NCBI GenBank assembly: GCA_030639665.1
Contig: DAOWCC010000040.1
Span: 1-13,843 of the forward strand
DNA length: 13,843 nucleotides
Source of the DNA: Elusimicrobiota bacterium
Lineage (GTDB): Bacteria > Elusimicrobiota > Elusimicrobia > Elusimicrobiales > UBA9959
Direction: 5' to 3'
Shown here piece by piece: positions 13,694-13,843 of the stretch. The notes under the pieces were generated by a model, which saw only the letters and a program-made list of their open reading frames with translations, did no database searches and was not told the origin of the DNA. The position numbers and the translations under genes were made by a program. Each line of letters starts with the position of its first letter. The stretch's first letter is position 1.

Positions 13694-13843
13694 TCAAAAA
13701 TATAATTTCAGTTTGGTGCCCAGTATATTTACGGATGTCCATTTATTATCGCTTTTGGTTTTTTGCAGCGCGTAATAAATTTCCGCTTTAAACTTGTCAA
13801 ACGGAGCGAGATTAAATCCTGCGAAAATGCTGTTTCGATTAAG
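13694..13843 (-). CDS. C-terminal fragment of a probable outer-membrane beta-barrel protein
   Basis: Partial: 49 codons plus TGA (13694-13696), entering from the right edge. The fragment reads as alternating hydrophobic/polar strands (IFAGFNLAP, FKAEIYYALQ, WTSVNILGTKLKLYF) and ends in an aromatic residue. A terminal Phe is the usual sorting signal of outer-membrane barrels. The NRNSIFAGF...KAEIYY pattern resembles DUF2490-type barrels, but 49 residues cannot settle the family. The gene stops 18 bases before the radical SAM start on the same strand. Confidence 0.6.
   Translation of the reverse strand, partial: LNRNSIFAGFNLAPFDKFKAEIYYALQKTKSDNKWTSVNILGTKLKLYF

Overview
The window is AT-rich bacterial DNA in which every convincing gene lies on the minus strand. 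Genes are tightly packed, with ATGA overlaps and gaps of 1 to 30 bases. An apolipoprotein N-acyltransferase and the tail of a probable outer-membrane beta-barrel point to a Gram-negative (diderm) cell. An NtrC-type activator, a PilZ protein and a clear -24/-12 promoter show sigma-54 and probably c-di-GMP signalling. No rRNA or other phylogenetic marker is present. An uncultured, Omnitrophota- or Elusimicrobiota-like lineage would fit, but that is only a guess.

In the direction of transcription (high to low coordinates): (1) 13843-11562 holds the end of a beta-barrel protein, a COG0731-type radical SAM protein, two short arrays of 8-base-period repeats, a DUF89 phosphatase-like protein and a thioredoxin. 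(2) 11394-8361 encodes a soluble GAF-containing NtrB-like histidine kinase and an NtrC-like sigma-54 activator, followed by a 45-base perfect inverted repeat made of two tandem 17-bp dyads. (3) A sigma-54 promoter at 8168-8184 precedes a duplicated-motif cysteine-rich protein and glutamate dehydrogenase, closed by a strong hairpin terminator. (4) 6346-3931 holds two diverged tandem copies of an alanine dehydrogenase/transhydrogenase-family enzyme. Each has its own, apparently co-duplicated extended -10 promoter, and a 336-bp MITE-like element sits between them. (5) From the second copy on, a compact operon continues through a DsrE-like protein, a GIY-YIG protein, Lnt, MiaB and a PilZ protein, ending at a GC-rich hairpin at 54-80.

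The most interesting reading is a local nitrogen-control module. A cytosolic NtrBC-like pair sits next to a sigma-54 promoter driving cys-rich protein plus gdhA. NtrC-site-shaped dyads (6+5+6) lie about 125-160 bp upstream of that promoter, the usual enhancer distance. The adjacent amino-acid dehydrogenase-like genes may belong to the same ammonia/glutamate/alanine metabolism. Other unusual items are the paired octamer-repeat arrays and the MITE-like element with a 3-bp target duplication.
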